DNA of 64,000 nucleotides from Pseudorhodoferax aquiterrae (GCF_014652235.1 NZ_BMYK01000001.1:330982-394981), one strand, 5' to 3'; shown: positions 10,169 through 20,390, counted from the first letter of the stretch. Numbers and translations are program-made. Notes: generated by a model from the letters alone, not told the origin.

Positions 10169-10963
10169 ATGGACTTTTCCAGCTACGAGTGCATCGAATT
10201 GCAGCGCGAGGGCCGCATCCTCACCATCGCGCTGAACCGCCCCGCGCAGCGCAATGCCGTCAACGCGCGGCTGCACCACGAACTCTCGCGCGTGTTCACC
10301 GACGCGCAGCGCGACGAGGCGTCCGACATCGTGGTGCTGACCGGCAACGGCAGCGCCTTCTGTGCCGGCGGCGACATCGACTGGATGCAGCGCTCGGTCG
10401 ACGAGCCCGCCGAGTTCGAGCGCACCGCGCGCGAGGCCAAGGACATCGTCTACACCCAGCTCGACCTGGAGAAGCCGCTGATCTGCAAGCTCAACGGCCA
10501 CGCCACCGGCCTGGGCGCGAGCCTGGCGCTGCTCAGCGACATCATCGTCATGGCGGCCGAAGCCCGCATCGGCGACCCGCATGTCAGCGTGGGCCTCGTG
10601 GCCGGCGATGGCGGCGCACTGATCTGGCCGCAGCTCGTGGGCTATGCCAAGGCCAAGAAGTATTTGCTGACGGGCGAGCTCATGACCGCGGCCGAAGCCG
10701 AGCGCATCGGCCTCGTGACCGAGGTGGTGCCGCGTGCCGAGCTCGACGCCCATGTGGCCGCGCTGGCCCAGCGCCTGGCGGCGGGCGCCACCAAGGCCAT
10801 CCGCTGGAGCAAGGTCACGACCAACCTGCCGCTGCGCCAGCTGTTCCACAGCTATTTCGATGCGGGCGTGGCCTACGAGTGCCTGTCCAACCTGACGGCC
10901 GACCACGCCGAGGCCGTGCGCGCCTTCCGCGAGCGCCGCCCCCCCGTGTTCACGGGCCGCTGA
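10169..10963 (+). CDS. enoyl-CoA hydratase/isomerase family protein
   Basis: This 264-residue crotonase-fold protein starts MDFSSYECIELQREG at ATG 10169, 16 bp after the dehydrogenase stop with GGAGA upstream. It contains LNRPAQRNAVNARL near residue 26, the oxyanion-hole segment FCAGGDIDWM near 66 and GLGASLALLSDIIVMA near 112. It would hydrate the double bond made by the preceding dehydrogenase pair, although isomerase or hydrolase activities share this fold. A Liv-type transporter operon follows on the same strand 41 bp later. Confidence 0.92.
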   Translation: MDFSSYECIELQREGRILTIALNRPAQRNAVNARLHHELSRVFTDAQRDEASDIVVLTGNGSAFCAGGDIDWMQRSVDEPAEFERTAREAKDIVYTQLDLEKPLICKLNGHATGLGASLALLSDIIVMAAEARIGDPHVSVGLVAGDGGALIWPQLVGYAKAKKYLLTGELMTAAEAERIGLVTEVVPRAELDAHVAALAQRLAAGATKAIRWSKVTTNLPLRQLFHSYFDAGVAYECLSNLTADHAEAVRAFRERRPPVFTGR

Positions 10964-11004
10964 ATCCCCATCCGCCACCGCACCACCACACCCAGGAGAC
11001 ACCC

Positions 11005-12261
11005 ATGCCCGCCATCCCACGCAGAAGCGTCCTCAAGGCCTCGGCGCTCGCCGCCGCTGCCGCCACTGGCCTGCCGGGCCTGGTGCGCGCGCAATCCGGC
11101 CCGCTCAAGATCGGCCTGATCACGCCGCTCAGCGGCCCGCAGGAGTTCATCGGCTCCTATGTCAAGAACGGGGCCGACGTGGCGATCGAGCAGATCAACA
11201 AGGCCGGCGGCATCCTGGGCCGCCAGGTGGCCCTGGAGATCCGCGACGACAAGGCCAACCCCGCCGCCGCGCTGGCGGCCGCGCGCGAACTGCTGGGCGC
11301 TGGCGTGAACCTGCACACGGGCGGCATCTCCAGCGCCGTGGTGCTGGCCTTGGGCCCGGTCATGCAGCAGGAGAAGGGCGTGTTCATGACCTGCGGTGCC
11401 GGCACCGAGAAGATGAACCACGAGAACTACTCGCCCAACCTGTTCCGCCCCGGCGACGCACCCGATGCGCGCACACGCGCCCAGGCCAAGCTCATGGCGC
11501 AGAAGTACCCCGACATCACGCGCTGGACCGGCCTGGTGCCCGACCACGAGTACGGCCGTACCACCTGGAGCATCTTCGTCGACGCGCTGCTGGAGTTCTA
11601 CCCGGCCATCGCGGGCAAGAAGCCCACGGTGCTGGAACCCATCTTGATGCCCTACGGCGTCTCCGACTACCGCAACTCCATCACGCAGGCGCTGCGCCAG
11701 CAGGCCGACGGCGTCTTCAACTGCACCTACGGCGGCGACGCCATCACCATGTTCCAGCAGGCGCGTGGTTTCAATCTGATGGGCCGCTACAAGGTGATCT
11801 GCGACGCGGCCAACGAGTTCCTGGTGGCGCGTGGCCTCAAGCAGCAACTGCCGCCGATGTGGACCGGCATGCACTACTACGCCGAGGCCAACAAGGGCAA
11901 TGCGCTGAGCGACCGCTTCGTCGCCGACTACGCGGCCAAGACCCGCGACAGCGAGCCGCTGGGCTGGGCCGCCGAGGCCCATGCCAGCCTGTACGCCTAC
12001 AAGCAGGCGATCGAAAAGGCCAGGTCCACCGACACCGAGGCCGTGATCGCCGCGCTCAAGGGCCTGACCTGGGACACCGTGACCGGCCCGCGCACCATGC
12101 GCGCCGAGGACAACCAGGCCATCAAGGACGTGGAGCTGGTCTACCTGGAACCCGCTAGCACGGACAAGGGCTACAAGGTGTCGCAGTACGTCAAGGTCGA
12201 CGGCAAGACCGTGATCTTTCCGCCCACACCGGGCAAGAAGCTCACGCTGCGCACCGCCTGA
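11005..12261 (+). CDS. Liv-type ABC transporter substrate-binding protein
   Basis: The 418-residue product has a twin-arginine-like or Sec signal (MPAIPRRSVLKASALAAAAA, cleavage near VRAQ) and a type I periplasmic-binding fold (LKIGLITPLSGPQEFIG, INKAGGILGRQVALEI). CAGGAGAC precedes the ATG. It is the first gene of a complete importer (binding protein, two permeases, two ATPases) reading straight through to 15594. Its place directly after acyl-CoA dehydrogenase and hydratase genes suggests an organic acid rather than a branched amino acid as ligand. Confidence 0.93.
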   Translation: MPAIPRRSVLKASALAAAAATGLPGLVRAQSGPLKIGLITPLSGPQEFIGSYVKNGADVAIEQINKAGGILGRQVALEIRDDKANPAAALAAARELLGAGVNLHTGGISSAVVLALGPVMQQEKGVFMTCGAGTEKMNHENYSPNLFRPGDAPDARTRAQAKLMAQKYPDITRWTGLVPDHEYGRTTWSIFVDALLEFYPAIAGKKPTVLEPILMPYGVSDYRNSITQALRQQADGVFNCTYGGDAITMFQQARGFNLMGRYKVICDAANEFLVARGLKQQLPPMWTGMHYYAEANKGNALSDRFVADYAAKTRDSEPLGWAAEAHASLYAYKQAIEKARSTDTEAVIAALKGLTWDTVTGPRTMRAEDNQAIKDVELVYLEPASTDKGYKVSQYVKVDGKTVIFPPTPGKKLTLRTA

Positions 12262-12268
12262 ACCACGC

Positions 12269-13153
12269 ATGCTGCTGGCCGACATCGCCACGCTGCTGGT
12301 CAACAGCCTCACCTGGGCCATGGCGACCTTCCTGGTCGCCGCCGGGCTGACGCTGGTGTTCGGCACGCTGCACATCCTCAACTTCTCGCACGGCGGCTTC
12401 TTCATGATCGGGGCCTACGGCGCGTACTCATTGGCCCAGGCCCTGGGCGCCGGCAACTCGATCGCGTTCTACCTGTTCGGCTCGCTCGTGGCCGGCGTGT
12501 TCGTGGCCCTGCTGGGCCTGGCGGTGGACCGGCTGGTGCTCCGGCGCCTGGCGGGCGTGGAAGACGCCTACGTGCTGATCGCCACCTATGCACTGCTGCT
12601 GGTCTGCGAGGGCGCGACCAAGCTGGTCTGGGGCCTGAACTACCACAGCGTGATGCCGCCGGCCGCGCTGGACGGCGCCTGGCTGCTCGGCAATGCCGTG
12701 GTGCCGCGCTTCTCGCTGTTCATCATCGCAGCGGGCATCGTCGTCTTCGTGGCGCTGGAGGTGTTCCTGAACCGCACCGGCCCGGGCCGGCTGGTCAAGG
12801 CCATCGCGGTGGACCCCTGGATGGCCCGGCTGCTGGGCGTCAAGGTGCGCTGGGTCTACACCGCCACGGTGGCCATCGGCTTCGCGCTGGCGGGCCTGGC
12901 CGGCGGCCTGCTGCTGGCCAACCAGACCCTGTCGCCCACGCTGGCCAGCGCCTTCGTGATCCAGGCCTTCGGCGTCATCATCATCGGCGGCATGGGCAGC
13001 ATCAGCGGCGCCTTCTTCGGCTCCATCCTGCTGGGGCTCATCGACGCGGTGGGGCAATGGGTGCTGCCGGGATTGCCGGGGCTGCCGTTCTTCGTCGCCA
13101 TGACGCTGATCCTGTTGATCCGGCCGCAGGGCCTCATGGGCAAGAGGCACTGA
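12269..13153 (+). CDS. livH: branched-chain-type ABC transporter permease, LivH family
   Basis: The 294-residue hydrophobic protein has about eight membrane segments and the LivH signature FGTLHILNFSHGGFFMIGAY near residue 30, with the conserved EAA-like loop region AIAVDPWMARLLGVKV near 180 and GGMGSISGAFFGSILLGL near the C-terminus. It forms the membrane channel with the LivM-like partner whose ATG follows 2 bp after its stop. The symbol denotes family; the ligand is not known. Confidence 0.93.
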   Translation: MLLADIATLLVNSLTWAMATFLVAAGLTLVFGTLHILNFSHGGFFMIGAYGAYSLAQALGAGNSIAFYLFGSLVAGVFVALLGLAVDRLVLRRLAGVEDAYVLIATYALLLVCEGATKLVWGLNYHSVMPPAALDGAWLLGNAVVPRFSLFIIAAGIVVFVALEVFLNRTGPGRLVKAIAVDPWMARLLGVKVRWVYTATVAIGFALAGLAGGLLLANQTLSPTLASAFVIQAFGVIIIGGMGSISGAFFGSILLGLIDAVGQWVLPGLPGLPFFVAMTLILLIRPQGLMGKRH

Positions 13154-13155
13154 CG

Positions 13156-14129
13156 ATGCAGGCTTCGACCTTCGCGGGCGCCCATCCCCGGCGCGACGCC
13201 CTCGTGCTGCTGCTGGTCATGGGCGCGGCCCTGCTGGCACCGGCCTTCCTCAACCGCGGCCTGGTGTTCATCGCCGGCATGGTCTGGATCAACGCCGTGT
13301 TCGGCCTGGCCTTCAACCTGCTGTTCGGCCTGTCGGGCGTGCTGAGCTTCGGCCAGGCCATGTTCTTCGCGGCCGGCGCCTATGCCACGGCGCTGCTGAC
13401 GCAGGGCAGCGGGCTGCCGTTCCTGCTGGTGCTGCCGCTGTCGGCGCTGGTCGGCGCGGTGCTGGCGGCGGCCGTGGGCGTGGTGGCCTTGCGGCGCAGC
13501 GAGGGCGTGTACTTCGCCATCCTGACGCTGGCCTTCGCCGAACTGCTGCACCTCTTGATCGCCAACACCGGTGCGCTGGGCCGCAACGACGGGCTGGCCG
13601 GCCTGGCGCGGCCGGTGCTCGCGCTGGGCGGCTGGCGCATCGACCTGGCGGCCGGCGACAACTTCTACTACTGCATCGTGGCCATCTGCGGCGGGCTCAT
13701 CGCCTTTGTGCGCTGGCTCATCGGCACGTCCTTCGGGCGGGCATTGCAGGCCGTCAAGCAGGATCCCGAGCGCGCCGAGTTCCTGGGCATTCCGGTGCGC
13801 CGGCACCGGCTGGCCATCTTCGTGCTGGCGGGCGCCGTCACGGCCACGGCCGGTGCGCTGGTCGCGCCCTGGGCGCAGATCGTCACGCCCGAGCTGGCCC
13901 ATTGGTCCAACTCCACCAACCCCATCCTCTACACGCTGCTGGGTGGCAGCGCCTACTTCTGGGGGCCGGTGCTGGGCGCGTTCGTGCTGTCCTGCGTGTT
14001 CTACGTCACGCGCACGCTGGTGGGCCTGTCGGACATGGTCACGGGCCTCTTGCTGCTGGTCGTGGTGGTGGGGCTGCCGGGCGGCATCCTGGGTCTGCTG
14101 GCGCGGCTCACGCAGCGGGGAGACAGGCG

Positions 14130-14133
<4 letters not shown>
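13156..14133 (+). CDS. livM: branched-chain-type ABC transporter permease, LivM family
   Basis: From ATG 13156 the 325-residue protein is strongly hydrophobic and carries LivM hallmarks: AFNLLFGLSGVLSFGQAMFF near residue 52, RSEGVYFAILTLAFAELL near 115, and the loop SFGRALQAVKQDPERAEFLG near 193. An upstream in-frame start at 13057 would overlap LivH and lacks support. The stop overlaps the start of the first ATPase gene (ATGA). It pairs with the preceding LivH-like permease. Confidence 0.93.
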
Positions 14134-14889
<756 letters not shown>

Positions 14890-14897
<8 letters not shown>

Positions 14898-15594
14898 GGT
14901 GCGCGACCTGCATGCGCAGTACGGCGACAGCCGCGTGCTGTTCGGCATCGACCTGTCCGTGCCCACGCGTGGCGGCGTGGCGCTGCTGGGCCGCAACGGC
15001 GCCGGCAAGTCCACGCTCATGAAGTCGCTGCTGGATGCCGGCCCGCAGGCGCGCGGCGAGGTGCGGCTGAACGGCCAGCAGCTGGCCGGCCTGCCGACCG
15101 AGGCGCGGGCGCGCCTGGGCCTGGCCCTGGTGCCCGAGGACCGGCGCATCTTCACCACGCTGACGGTGCGGCAGAACCTGGAGCTGGCCTGGCATGCGGC
15201 CGGCAAGGACCGCCCGCGCATGCAGGTGGCCGAGGTCGTGGCCCTGTTCCCCTTGCTCGCGACCTTGCTGGACCGGCTGGGCTACCAGCTCTCGGGCGGG
15301 CAGCAGCAGCTGGTGGCGGTGGCGCGCGGCCTCATGGCCTCGCCCCGGCTGCTGATGCTGGACGAGCCAGCCGAGGGCCTGGCGCCCAAGGTCGCGCACG
15401 ACCTGGCGCGCGAGGTGCGCGCCGCGCGCGACAAGCTGGGCCTGACCGTGCTGGTGGCCGAGCAGAGCATCGCCTACGCGCGCCAGTGCACGGAGCACGT
15501 CTACCTGCTGGACAGCGGCACGCTGGTCTTTTCGGGCGACTGGGCGGCCTTCGATGCGAACCCCGAACTGAAGACCCGCTACCTCGCGGTGTAG
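14890..15594 (+). CDS. livF: branched-chain-type ABC transporter ATPase, LivF family
   Basis: Starting at ATG 14890 the 234-residue ATPase has Walker A GRNGAGKST near residue 36, signature LSGGQQQLVAVARGLM near 134, and LLMLDEPAEGLAPKV near 155. A GTG 18 bp upstream would also be in frame but MLEVRDLHAQYGDSRVLFGI is the typical LivF opening. It is the last gene of the importer, and the next gene, a CoA ligase, begins 9 bp after its stop. Confidence 0.94.
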
Positions 15595-15603
15595 GAGAAC
15601 CAG

Positions 15604-17232
15604 ATGCGACGAGACATCAGCGGCTGGAACGTGCGTTGGGACGAGGCCGATGCGCAGCGATGGGTGGCCGAAGGCAAATGGCTGAACCGCACGCTGGCCG
15701 ACGCCGTGCGCGAGGCTGCCCGCGACCAGCCCCAGCGCGTGACCCAGGTCTGCGGCGGGCGCGGCGTGACGGCCGGCGAAATCTGGGAGGGCGCGACGCG
15801 GCTGGCCGGCGCGCTGCAGGGCCATGGGCTGCAAGCCGGCGACGTGGTCGCCTTCCAGACGCCGAACTGGCACGAGGCCGCCTTCATCGACGTGGCCTGC
15901 TGCCTGCTGGGCCTGGTGGTCTGCCCCATCGTGACGATCTACCGCGACCGCGAGGTCGAGCTGATCCTCTCGGACAGCCGGGCCAAGGCCATCTTCATCG
16001 CCGAGAACTTTCGGGGTCACGACTTCTCCGCCATGCTGGCGCGCATCGCGCCCAACGTGCCGAGCCTGCAGCATGTGTGGACAGTGCGCGGTGCGTCCGG
16101 CACAGGGCGTGATCTGCGCGACCTGATCGCCGGTGCTGCACCGCTGGCTACAGCACCGGAGGTGTCGCCGGACACGGTCAAGCTCGTGCTCTACACCTCG
16201 GGCACGACAGGGAGGCCCAAGGCCGTTCTGCACTCGCACAACTCCCTGATCCGCGCCACGCTGATGTGCGCGCAGCACTGGGGCATCCGGCCCGGCGACA
16301 CCACGCTGATGCCTTCGCCGGTCACGCATGTCACGGGCTTCAGCCACGGCCTGGAGATGCCGTTCTACGGCGGCACGCGCTGCGTGCTCATGGAGAAGTG
16401 GGACGCGGCCCAGGCGGCGGACACCATCGACCGCGAGCAGGTGGTCTTCACGATCGGCGCCACGCCCTTCCTGCAGGAACTCATGGACGTGGCCGAGGCG
16501 CAGCAGCGCACCTTGCCCTCGCTGCGCCTGTTCCCCTGCGGCGGCGCGGCGGTGGCACCCGAGACCATCTACCGCGTGCCGCGCGTGCTGCCCCACTGCC
16601 GCGCGTTCCGCGTCTACGGTTCCAGCGAGGCGCCGATGATCACCATGGGCTGGTGCGCGCCGGGCCAGGAGAAGCTGGCGGCCGAGACGGACGGCGAGAT
16701 CGTCGACTACGAGGTGCGCGTGGTCGATGCCGACGGTCGGCTGGCCGCGCCGGGGCAGGAGGGCGAGATCTGCGCGCGCGGCCCGGCGCTGTTCCTGGGC
16801 TATGCGGACGCCGGCCACACGGCCGAGGCCTTCGACGCCGACGGCTTCTTCCACACCGGCGACATCGGCTACGTGCAGGACGGGGCCGTGGTCTTCACGG
16901 GCCGCATCAAGGATCTCATCAACCGCGGCGGCGAGAAGATCAGCGCCAAGGAGGTCGAGGACCTGCTGCACCAGCACCCTGCCGTGCAGGCCGCCGCCGT
17001 GGTCGCGATGCCGCATGCGCGGTTGGGCGAGACCGTCTGCGCCTACGTCATCGCGCGGCCCGGCGCCACGGTGGACGCCGCCGGCATCAATGCGCTGCTG
17101 GACGCGGCCAGCGTCGCGCGCCAGAAGTATCCCGAGCGCTACTTCTTCGTCGACGCCTTCCCGAGCACGGCCTCGGGCAAGGTCAAGAAGGACCTGCTGC
17201 GCAAGGATGCGCTGGAGCGCTGCAAGCGCTGA
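15604..17232 (+). CDS. AMP-dependent CoA ligase, cyclohexanecarboxylate-CoA ligase-like
   Basis: The 542-residue protein carries LYTSGTTGRPKAVLHSHNSL near residue 196, the A5 region VYGSSEAPM near 338, TGRIKDLINRGGEKISAKEV near 432 and PSTASGKVKKDLLRKD near 520 with the catalytic lysine. GTAGGAGAACC gives the ribosome site before ATG 15604. The opening MRRDISGWNVRWDEADAQRW resembles alicyclic acid ligases, so a cyclic carboxylate is plausible but unproved. Position directly behind the importer suggests it activates the imported acid. Confidence 0.88.
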   Translation: MRRDISGWNVRWDEADAQRWVAEGKWLNRTLADAVREAARDQPQRVTQVCGGRGVTAGEIWEGATRLAGALQGHGLQAGDVVAFQTPNWHEAAFIDVACCLLGLVVCPIVTIYRDREVELILSDSRAKAIFIAENFRGHDFSAMLARIAPNVPSLQHVWTVRGASGTGRDLRDLIAGAAPLATAPEVSPDTVKLVLYTSGTTGRPKAVLHSHNSLIRATLMCAQHWGIRPGDTTLMPSPVTHVTGFSHGLEMPFYGGTRCVLMEKWDAAQAADTIDREQVVFTIGATPFLQELMDVAEAQQRTLPSLRLFPCGGAAVAPETIYRVPRVLPHCRAFRVYGSSEAPMITMGWCAPGQEKLAAETDGEIVDYEVRVVDADGRLAAPGQEGEICARGPALFLGYADAGHTAEAFDADGFFHTGDIGYVQDGAVVFTGRIKDLINRGGEKISAKEVEDLLHQHPAVQAAAVVAMPHARLGETVCAYVIARPGATVDAAGINALLDAASVARQKYPERYFFVDAFPSTASGKVKKDLLRKDALERCKR

Positions 17233-17253
17233 TTTGCCTCAACCACAGGAGAC

Positions 17254-18225
17254 ATGATGCACCGCAGAACCTTCACCGCGCTGGCCTTGGCTGCGGCGCT
17301 GGCCGCCGCCCCCGCGCTGGCCCAGGACAGCTGGCCGCAGCGCCCGATCCGCCTGGTCGTTGGCTTCACGCCTGGCGGCTCGACCGACCTGGCGGCCCGC
17401 ATCGTGGCCCAGGCGCTGGGCGAGCGCCTGGGCAAGCCCGTGGTGGTGGAGAACAAGCCCGGCGCCAGCGGCAACATCGCGACCGAGTTCGTGGCCAAGT
17501 CCGCGTCCGACGGCTACACGCTGATGCTGTGCACCATCCCCACGCATGCGATCAACCCGCACCTCTACAAGAACCTGCCTTACGACCACCTCAAGGACTT
17601 CGCGCCGGTCTCGCTGGTGGCCATGCTGCCCAACATCGTCGCCGTCAACCCGCAGGTGCCGGCCCACAACCTCCAGGAACTCGTGGCGCTGGCCAAGAAG
17701 GACCCCGGCAAGTACCAGTTCGCCGCCGTGCCGGGCGGCTCGCCGCACCTGACGGCCGAGGTCTTCAAGGACACGGCCGGCATCCAGCTGCAGCTGGTGC
17801 CCTACAAGGGCGCGAGCCCCGCCATCACCGACGTGATCGCCGGCCATGTGCCCATGGTGTTCGAGAACGTGGCGCCGACCATGGCCTTCGTCCAGAGCGG
17901 CAAGCTGCGGCCCATCGCCGTGACCTCGCCGACACGGCTGCCGGGCCTGGAGTCCGTGCCCACGGTGGCCGAGTCGGGCTACCCGGGCTTCGCGGTGGAG
18001 GGCTGGAGCGGCGTCGTGGCGCCGGCCGGCACGCCGGTCGCGGTGCTGGACCGGCTCAACACCGAGCTGCGCGCCGTGCTGGCCCAGCCCGAGGTGCAGG
18101 CGCGCTTCGTGCAGCTGAACCTGCGCGCGCGGCCCAGTTCGCGCGAGGAGTTCGGCAGCTTCATGCGCGAGCAGACCGATTTCTGGGGCAGGCTCATCGC
18201 GCGCATCGGCCTCAAGCTGGACTGA
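17254..18225 (+). CDS. Bug-family (TctC-like) periplasmic solute receptor
   Basis: This 323-residue receptor starts MMHRRTFTALALAAALAAAP (signal cleaved near ALA-QDS) followed by WPQRPIRLVVGFTPGGSTDL, VVVENKPGASGNIATEFVAK and the VPYKGASPAITDVIAG segment, all Bug-family landmarks. A GGAGAC ribosome site precedes the ATG; the second Met is also possible. It is the second Bug receptor of the window and again lacks TctA/TctB partners nearby. It sits behind a CoA ligase, mirroring the arrangement at 1-1941. Confidence 0.93.
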   Translation: MMHRRTFTALALAAALAAAPALAQDSWPQRPIRLVVGFTPGGSTDLAARIVAQALGERLGKPVVVENKPGASGNIATEFVAKSASDGYTLMLCTIPTHAINPHLYKNLPYDHLKDFAPVSLVAMLPNIVAVNPQVPAHNLQELVALAKKDPGKYQFAAVPGGSPHLTAEVFKDTAGIQLQLVPYKGASPAITDVIAGHVPMVFENVAPTMAFVQSGKLRPIAVTSPTRLPGLESVPTVAESGYPGFAVEGWSGVVAPAGTPVAVLDRLNTELRAVLAQPEVQARFVQLNLRARPSSREEFGSFMREQTDFWGRLIARIGLKLD

Positions 18226-18228
18226 GGC

Positions 18229-18786
18229 ATGTCGCGCATTCCCGCCCTGGCCCCGGAGTCCCTTCCGCCCGCGCTGCAGGCCCTGTTGGCCACGCGGCCG
18301 GCCTACAACGTCTACCGCGTGCTGGCCCATGCGCCCACGGTGCTGCCCGGCTTCCTGCAGATGGCGGGCGCCCTGCTGACGCAGGGCGAGCTCGATCCGC
18401 AGCTGCGCGAGCTGGTGGTCCTGCGCGTGGGCGCGCATTGCAGGTCGGCCTACGAGATCCACCAGCACCTGCGCCTCGCGCGCCATGTGGGTGTCAGCGA
18501 GGCGCGCATCGACAAGGCGCTGCGGCTGGACGGGCCTGCCGCGGCCAGCACGCTGGAGGATCGGCTCCTGGCCTTCACCGACCAGGTGGTGCTGCAGGTC
18601 AAGGCCGATGCCGCGCTGTTCGGGGCCCTGCAGGCCGAGCTGTCGCCGCGCGCGCTGGTCGAGCTGCTGATGACGATCGGCACCTACATGATGGTCTCGC
18701 GCGTGCTGGAGAACCTGGAGGTCGAGATCGAGCGCGACGGCGTGGACATCGCTGGCCGCTACGGCGCGCAAGCCGATGGCCGCTGA
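18229..18786 (+). CDS. carboxymuconolactone decarboxylase family protein (AhpD-like fold)
   Basis: The 185-residue all-helical protein has the CMD-family core LDPQLRELVVLRVGAHCRSA followed by YEIHQHLRLARHVGVSEARI around residues 52-95. AhpD-type thiol enzymes use CxxC followed by His; here the first Cys is present (HCRSAYEIH) but the second position is Ala, so a peroxidase role is unlikely. It begins 3 bp after the Bug receptor stop, so it belongs to the same transcript. Function is not known; decarboxylase, hydrolase or sensor roles occur in this fold. Confidence 0.85.
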   Translation: MSRIPALAPESLPPALQALLATRPAYNVYRVLAHAPTVLPGFLQMAGALLTQGELDPQLRELVVLRVGAHCRSAYEIHQHLRLARHVGVSEARIDKALRLDGPAAASTLEDRLLAFTDQVVLQVKADAALFGALQAELSPRALVELLMTIGTYMMVSRVLENLEVEIERDGVDIAGRYGAQADGR

Positions 18787-18834
18787 CCGGCGAAGCGCGT
18801 CCGAAGGCCACGCCGGCTTCGGTAGCATCGCCGC

Positions 18835-19548
18835 ATGCCACTGCCGCCGTTCACCGCGCTGATCCACCACGCCGCGCCGCTGGAAGATGGCGTCGCGGCC
18901 GAGCGCGGCTGGGCCCAGGCCGTGGCCGAGGGTGCCGCCCCGCAAGCCCACTTGTGGCAGGGCGCACCGGGATGGTCCGTGCCGGCCAGCTACGCACGTG
19001 CGCCCGGTTGGGCGGCCTGGCAGGCGCGCTGCGCTGCGGCTGGTACCCCCGTGCACGTGCGTTCTTCCGGCGGCGGCCTGGTGCCGCACGGCCCGGGCCT
19101 GTGGAACCTGAGCCTGCTGTGGCGCACGGTCAAGGGCGCGCCGGTGCAGGCCGATGCGGTTTACCGCGCGCTCTGCGATGGGCTGGTCCGCGCGCTGGCC
19201 GTGCTCGGTGTGGCGGCTTCGGCGCAGCCCGTGGAAGGTGCGTTCTGCGATGGCCGCTACAACCTGGCTGCGCACGGCCGCAAGCTGGTCGGCACGGCCC
19301 AGGCCTGGCGCCACGTGGCCGGCGCACCCGTGGTGCTGGCCCATGCGGTCATCGTGCTCGATGCCGACCCGGTGGCGCTGACGGCCGCCACCAACGCCTT
19401 CGAGCAAGGCCTGGGCCAGGCCCGCCGCTACCGTGTGGAGGCGCTGACCAGCGTCGCTGCGGAGGCGCTGCGCGCCGGCCAGCCGCCCGGCGACTGGGCG
19501 CAGCGGCTGGCGCAGGCGCTGCGCCAGGACGGCCTCCTGATCCCCTGA
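18835..19548 (+). CDS. lipoate-protein ligase A-like protein (BPL/LplA catalytic fold)
   Basis: The 237-residue product contains the lipoyl/biotin transferase motif RSSGGGLVPHGPGLWNLSLL near residue 76 and the lysine segment CDGRYNLAAHGRKLVGTAQA near 135, the hallmarks of LplA-type ligases. Such proteins attach lipoate or octanoate to E2 or H proteins via an acyl-adenylate. It lacks the C-terminal accessory domain of E. coli LplA, so it could also be a transferase or amidotransferase form. A 48-bp gap separates it from the CMD-family gene; its target protein is not nearby. Confidence 0.8.
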   Translation: MPLPPFTALIHHAAPLEDGVAAERGWAQAVAEGAAPQAHLWQGAPGWSVPASYARAPGWAAWQARCAAAGTPVHVRSSGGGLVPHGPGLWNLSLLWRTVKGAPVQADAVYRALCDGLVRALAVLGVAASAQPVEGAFCDGRYNLAAHGRKLVGTAQAWRHVAGAPVVLAHAVIVLDADPVALTAATNAFEQGLGQARRYRVEALTSVAAEALRAGQPPGDWAQRLAQALRQDGLLIP

Positions 19549-19570
19549 ACAACCCACCAAGGAAACAACC

Positions 19571-19882
19571 ATGGTCCTGCTTGAATTCCAGATGTCGCCG
19601 CGCGCCGAGGGCGACAGCGTGAGCGCCTATGTGGCGCAAATCATCGACATCATCGACAGGAGCGGCGTGCCCTACCAGCTCACGCCCATGGGCACCATCC
19701 TCGAAGGCGAGTGGGACCAGACCTTCGCCGTCGTGAAGGCCTGCTTCGACCATCTGCGCGCGGTGGGCTGCACGCGCATCGGCCTGCACCTCAAGGTGGA
19801 CTGGCGCGAAGGCCCGGCCGGCCGCCTGCAGGCCAAGACGGCCAAGGTAGAGCAGTTGCTGGGCCGCAAGCTGCACACCTGA
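19571..19882 (+). CDS. MTH1187/UPF0045 family thiamine-binding-like protein
   Basis: The 103-residue protein starts MVLLEFQMSPRAEGDSVSAY and follows the UPF0045 (YqgV/MTH1187) pattern: one ferredoxin-like domain with IDIIDRSGVPYQLTPMGTIL and the final LKVDWREG strand. Members bind thiamine or related compounds and may form tetramers; no enzyme activity is established. It lies 22 bp after the lipoate ligase-like gene with GGAAACAACC before the ATG, so the two are probably co-transcribed. Confidence 0.85.
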   Translation: MVLLEFQMSPRAEGDSVSAYVAQIIDIIDRSGVPYQLTPMGTILEGEWDQTFAVVKACFDHLRAVGCTRIGLHLKVDWREGPAGRLQAKTAKVEQLLGRKLHT

Positions 19883-20019
19883 ATCGGGCAGGGCGCGCTT
19901 GCCTGTTTTGCGGGCACGGCGTCGCAGGCCGCGCCAGGCAAGGGTTTCGTCGGATTCCACGGTGCTTGTCCACAGCCTTGCCCACGGCATCCAGGGACAA
20001 GTCGATCGCCCAGAAATGC

Positions 20020-20040
20020 AAAAACCGCCCGAAGGCGGTT
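20020..20040 (-). terminator. rho-independent terminator of the DUF4148 gene
   Basis: Reading the minus strand, stem AACCGCC, loop TTCG, stem GGCGGTT is followed directly by a T run. It stands 29 bp beyond the stop of the minus-strand gene at 20069. On the plus strand the hairpin has no T run, so it terminates mainly leftward transcription. The stem is the same as in the rpsT terminator at 29921. Confidence 0.85.
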
Positions 20041-20068
20041 CGTTCCACGGCGTGAGCCGGGACTGGGT

Positions 20069-20380
20069 TCAGACTTCGCCGCCCACTTGCTGTCCATGGC
20101 GCACGGCGTACACGGCTTCGGCGCGCACGGCGTCGCGGCTCAGCGTGCTCTTGGCGGTGGCCACGGCACCGGTGTCGGCGCCTTCGCCGTACTCGGGCAG
20201 CGTGCCGTTGCGTTCGGCCTGCAGGTAATCGGCGCGCACGGCCTCGCGGGTCAGGCTGCTCTTGGCACTGCTCACTTGCGGCACGTAGCCCACTTCACCG
20301 CTGATGTTGTCACCGGCAAAGCTGGGGGCGGCGGCGAAAGCGGCGGCAGCGACGAGGGCGGAGGCGATGAACTTGTTCAT
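20069..20380 (-). CDS. DUF4148 domain-containing exported protein
   Basis: The 103-residue product from ATG 20380 has a clear signal peptide (MNKFIASALVAAAAFAAAPS, cleavage after SFA) and two copies of the DUF4148 segment: SSLTREAVRADYLQAERNG and STLSRDAVRAEAVYAVRHG. AAAGGA lies 8 bp upstream, fixing this start over longer in-frame ones. DUF4148 proteins are small periplasmic proteins common in Burkholderiales; no function is established. It is monocistronic, with its own terminator at 20020-20040. Confidence 0.88.
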   Translation of the reverse strand: MNKFIASALVAAAAFAAAPSFAGDNISGEVGYVPQVSSAKSSLTREAVRADYLQAERNGTLPEYGEGADTGAVATAKSTLSRDAVRAEAVYAVRHGQQVGGEV

Positions 20381-20390
20381 GATGGATTCC

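Noticed and set aside
16266-19622. Open frame of 1118 codons on the plus strand
   Set aside because: It crosses several well-supported genes in another frame, has Arg/Gly/Ala-rich shadow composition and no domain; long chance frames are expected at this GC content.
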